Positions 38,697 to 40,904 of a stretch of 40,904 bases of DNA are shown here, in pieces. The DNA is from Betaproteobacteria bacterium. GTDB taxonomy: Bacteria; Pseudomonadota; Gammaproteobacteria; Burkholderiales; Nitrosomonadaceae. The stretch lies in the NCBI GenBank assembly GCA_004356775.1, contig SMXG01000016.1:1-40904 (forward strand), given 5' to 3'. The notes beneath the pieces were generated by a model. It was not told the origin of the DNA, did not search any database, and saw only the letters and a program-made list of their open reading frames with translations. Position numbers and translations under genes: made by a program. Within the stretch, counting starts at the first letter, position 1; each line of letters starts with the position of its first letter.

Positions 38697-40904
38697 GTGG
38701 AAGCCTCGCAAGGACATATCTATCGCGCTTTTGCACGTTGGACTACTGCCTCTTATCTCTACGCTCCATGGATTCTTCTTGCGGCGTTACTAACTGCTGT
38801 GACATGTACCGTGTATATTTCACGTAATCTGGGCATGAATACTGATACCACGGATATGCTCTCTGAACACCTGCCGTTTCGTGTCAATACAAAGCACTAC
38901 AATAAAACGTTCCCCCAGGAAATGGATAGCTTGTTACTGGTACTAGATGCACCTACACCCGAGCAAGCTTATGCCGCCGCTGAACTTCTTTCTGCTCGCT
39001 TGAAAGAAGACCCCATAAATTTTCAAGACGTTTACGCTCCAAACGTGGACGCTTTTTTCGTGCGCAACAGTTTACTTTACGAGAGCATTCCTGAATTGGA
39101 AAGAATTTCTGATCACTTGGCAAGCGCACAGCCGCTGATCGCTCATATTGCTCGAGATCCAACGTTGCATACCTTTGCTTCTGTGCTCACTGGTGCAGTA
39201 GAGGAATTGCATAAGGGGCGCAGCTTGGAGCTAGGGCCTTTACTAAATAGCTTGAGTGAGACTCTGAATGCTCGGCTTGCAGGAATACCGAGAATTCTTT
39301 CATGGCAAACTCTATTTCGTGGTGAGCCACAGAAAACTAGGTACCAAGAATTTATTATGGTGAAACCAAGGCAGGATTTCACCCAGTTATACCCAGCAGA
39401 ACGATCCATTTCGGCACTACATGTTTTAGCAACGGATATCAGCTTAACGAATGATGGTCCGGTACGAATGCGCATTACCGGTGAAGTGGCTTTAGCTGAT
39501 GAGGAGCTCAAAAGCTCTCTACGCGGCATGGAGTATGCCGGAACAATCACGTTTGTGATGATAATGATAGTGCTCTTTCTTGCAATGCGTACTATTAGGC
39601 TGGTGCTCGTCGTGTTGCTGTGCCTAACGCTAGGTCTGATTCTTACCGCAGCTTTCGCCACCGCTGTCATCGGTCACCTGAACCTTATCTCCATCGCTTT
39701 TGCGGTGTTATACATAGGTCTTGGCGCAGATTTCGCCATCCATTTTCTGCTGCGACATCGCGAGATACTAGAAAGAGGCCTACCAGCAAAAGGAGCTATG
39801 TACGAAGCTGGCGGCACGACCGGAGGTGCACTAATGGCGTGTGCTATCACGAACGCAATTGGTTTCTATGCTTTTATACCTACCGATTACAGTGGAGTGG
39901 CGGAGTTGGGAGTCATCTCTGGTACCGGAATGCTGATAAGTCTGTTGGTTACCCTTACTATAGGTCCCGCCTTGCTACGTTACATACCAAAACGACTTGA
40001 AACAAAATCTGGCACAAAGGTTTCTCTAAGCAGAGTACTTGAAATATTATTTAAGTGGCATAAATTGACGTATGTAACTATTTTTGTAGGATTACTTGCT
40101 GCTGTGGCACTGTTACCCCAGCTAAGATTTGACTATAACTTATTGAATATGCAAGACCCAAATGGAAAAGCTGTAAAGACTTTTAGGGAACTACTCGAGG
40201 AAGTTGAAAACTCACCCTGGCATGCAAATTTGCTGGTTAACAATCGTGAGGAGACAGATCGCTTGGTGCAAAGTCTGACCGAACTTTCAGAGGTGAAAAA
40301 AGTAGTAACAATCTTTGATTTTGTACCAGTAGAACAGGAGAAAAAACTCTCACTCATTGCGGAGATGGCGCTCATAACAGGACCGATTATGCTATCAACG
40401 CCTTCGTCAGTGAAAAATGAACAGGTATCGATAAAACAAAGAAAAGCGTTGGACAAGTTAAGTATCACGTTGGATCGATTCATTGCTGAAAGACCTGAGC
40501 ATCCTGTCTCGATATCCGCCCGCACTCTGAGAAACTCGCTTGCCACACTGTTCGATCATCTCAACATACAGAACATTAAAGATAGAAACAAGCTGTTGCA
40601 TTCAGTAGAAGAGGATTTACTCGTTACTTTACCTACATCTCTGCGACGCCTGCAGATTGCTATCAATGCTTCCACTCCGTTTAGCGAGCAGGGCCTTCCA
40701 ACTTCGTTGAGTAGCCGCTGGCACAGTCAATCAGGGGAATACAGGATCGCAGTCTACCCAACAGAGGATATTAACGACAACGAGGCATTACGACGTTTCG
40801 TACGAGCAGTGCAACAAGTAGCACCTCAGGCTACAGGGGCTCCGATGGTGAGTCTGGAAGCGGGCGAAGCCGTAGTACAAGCCTTCATACAAGCTTTCAC
40901 ACTA
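38697..40904 (+). CDS. hpnN: Hopanoid transporter HpnN (RND/MMPL family), cut by window edge
   Basis: HpnN is an inner-membrane RND-type exporter that moves hopanoids to the outer membrane. The frame is open for 736 codons to the last base, so the C-terminus lies outside. It has a first membrane helix (APWILLAALLTAVTC) and the typical NTDTTDMLSEHLPFRVN. After a large periplasmic loop come helices with LVLVVLLCLTLGLILTAAF and LYIGLGADFAIHFLLRHRE, the RND signature. A second half begins near FVGLLAAVALLP. The start is given as GTG 38697; an ATA immediately precedes it and AGGA lies 9 nt before that ATA. It is coupled to hpnM in order and strand. Confidence 0.92.
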   Translation, partial: MEASQGHIYRAFARWTTASYLYAPWILLAALLTAVTCTVYISRNLGMNTDTTDMLSEHLPFRVNTKHYNKTFPQEMDSLLLVLDAPTPEQAYAAAELLSARLKEDPINFQDVYAPNVDAFFVRNSLLYESIPELERISDHLASAQPLIAHIARDPTLHTFASVLTGAVEELHKGRSLELGPLLNSLSETLNARLAGIPRILSWQTLFRGEPQKTRYQEFIMVKPRQDFTQLYPAERSISALHVLATDISLTNDGPVRMRITGEVALADEELKSSLRGMEYAGTITFVMIMIVLFLAMRTIRLVLVVLLCLTLGLILTAAFATAVIGHLNLISIAFAVLYIGLGADFAIHFLLRHREILERGLPAKGAMYEAGGTTGGALMACAITNAIGFYAFIPTDYSGVAELGVISGTGMLISLLVTLTIGPALLRYIPKRLETKSGTKVSLSRVLEILFKWHKLTYVTIFVGLLAAVALLPQLRFDYNLLNMQDPNGKAVKTFRELLEEVENSPWHANLLVNNREETDRLVQSLTELSEVKKVVTIFDFVPVEQEKKLSLIAEMALITGPIMLSTPSSVKNEQVSIKQRKALDKLSITLDRFIAERPEHPVSISARTLRNSLATLFDHLNIQNIKDRNKLLHSVEEDLLVTLPTSLRRLQIAINASTPFSEQGLPTSLSSRWHSQSGEYRIAVYPTEDINDNEALRRFVRAVQQVAPQATGAPMVSLEAGEAVVQAFIQAFTL

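Overview
The window reads as a chromosomal segment of a betaproteobacterium, most likely of the Nitrosomonadales (ammonia-oxidiser-like). This is inferred from gene order (recN-nadK-hrcA-hemH; queA-tgt-yajC-secD-secF), from the hopanoid genes hpnH/hpnM/hpnN beside ispH, and from protein style; no marker gene settles it. Base composition shifts along the window: housekeeping DNA is moderate, the accessory stretch at about 11.7-16.1 kb is AT-rich, and the sugar cluster at 16.2-33.0 kb is visibly more GC-rich.

Layout. 1-0.37 kb: a frameshifted crcB running off the left edge. 0.5-5.4 kb: recN and nadK (minus strand), divergent hrcA, then hemH. 5.5-11.6 kb: a dedA gene and the queA-tgt-yajC-secD-secF operon (minus). 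11.7-16.1 kb: an accessory and decaying stretch with a porin pseudogene, a frameshifted helical protein, tRNA-Leu(CAA), three tandem 22-bp repeats before a small gene, a dual-specificity phosphatase and a frameshifted AbiU2/HEPN-like gene. 16.2-33.0 kb: one leftward, translationally coupled operon: mscS, glgB, glgE, treS-maltokinase, a glgC::glgX chimera, treZ and a malQ-treY fusion. 33.2-35.2 kb: umuDC. 35.4 kb to the end: ispH, hpnH, hpnM, hpnN (isoprenoid precursor, hopanoid side chain, hopanoid/lipid transport).

How the genes fit. The sugar operon links a small-conductance mechanosensitive channel to trehalose and alpha-glucan interconversion. TreS-maltokinase would make maltose-1-phosphate, GlgE would polymerise it, GlgB would branch it, and TreY/TreZ would release trehalose with MalQ recycling short glucans. 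The classical entry (glgC) and the debranching enzyme (glgX) are fused into one broken reading frame. glgB carries two lesions: a start codon changed to ATA and a frameshift in a C7 tract.

The most unusual observation is a set of ATA codons exactly where ATG is expected, each 6 nt after a strong Shine-Dalgarno sequence: ispH (35430), glgB (32038) and glgE (30105), with a weaker candidate at hpnN (38694). In glgB and glgE the change turns an ATGA stop/start overlap into ATAA, so the upstream stop survives and only the downstream start is altered. For ispH no ATG, GTG or TTG start can retain the first iron-sulfur cysteine. Either AUA initiation is used here, or start codons have been lost by G-to-A mutation, or there are consensus errors. 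Several frameshifts lie in or beside runs of identical bases, so assembly error must be excluded for those.
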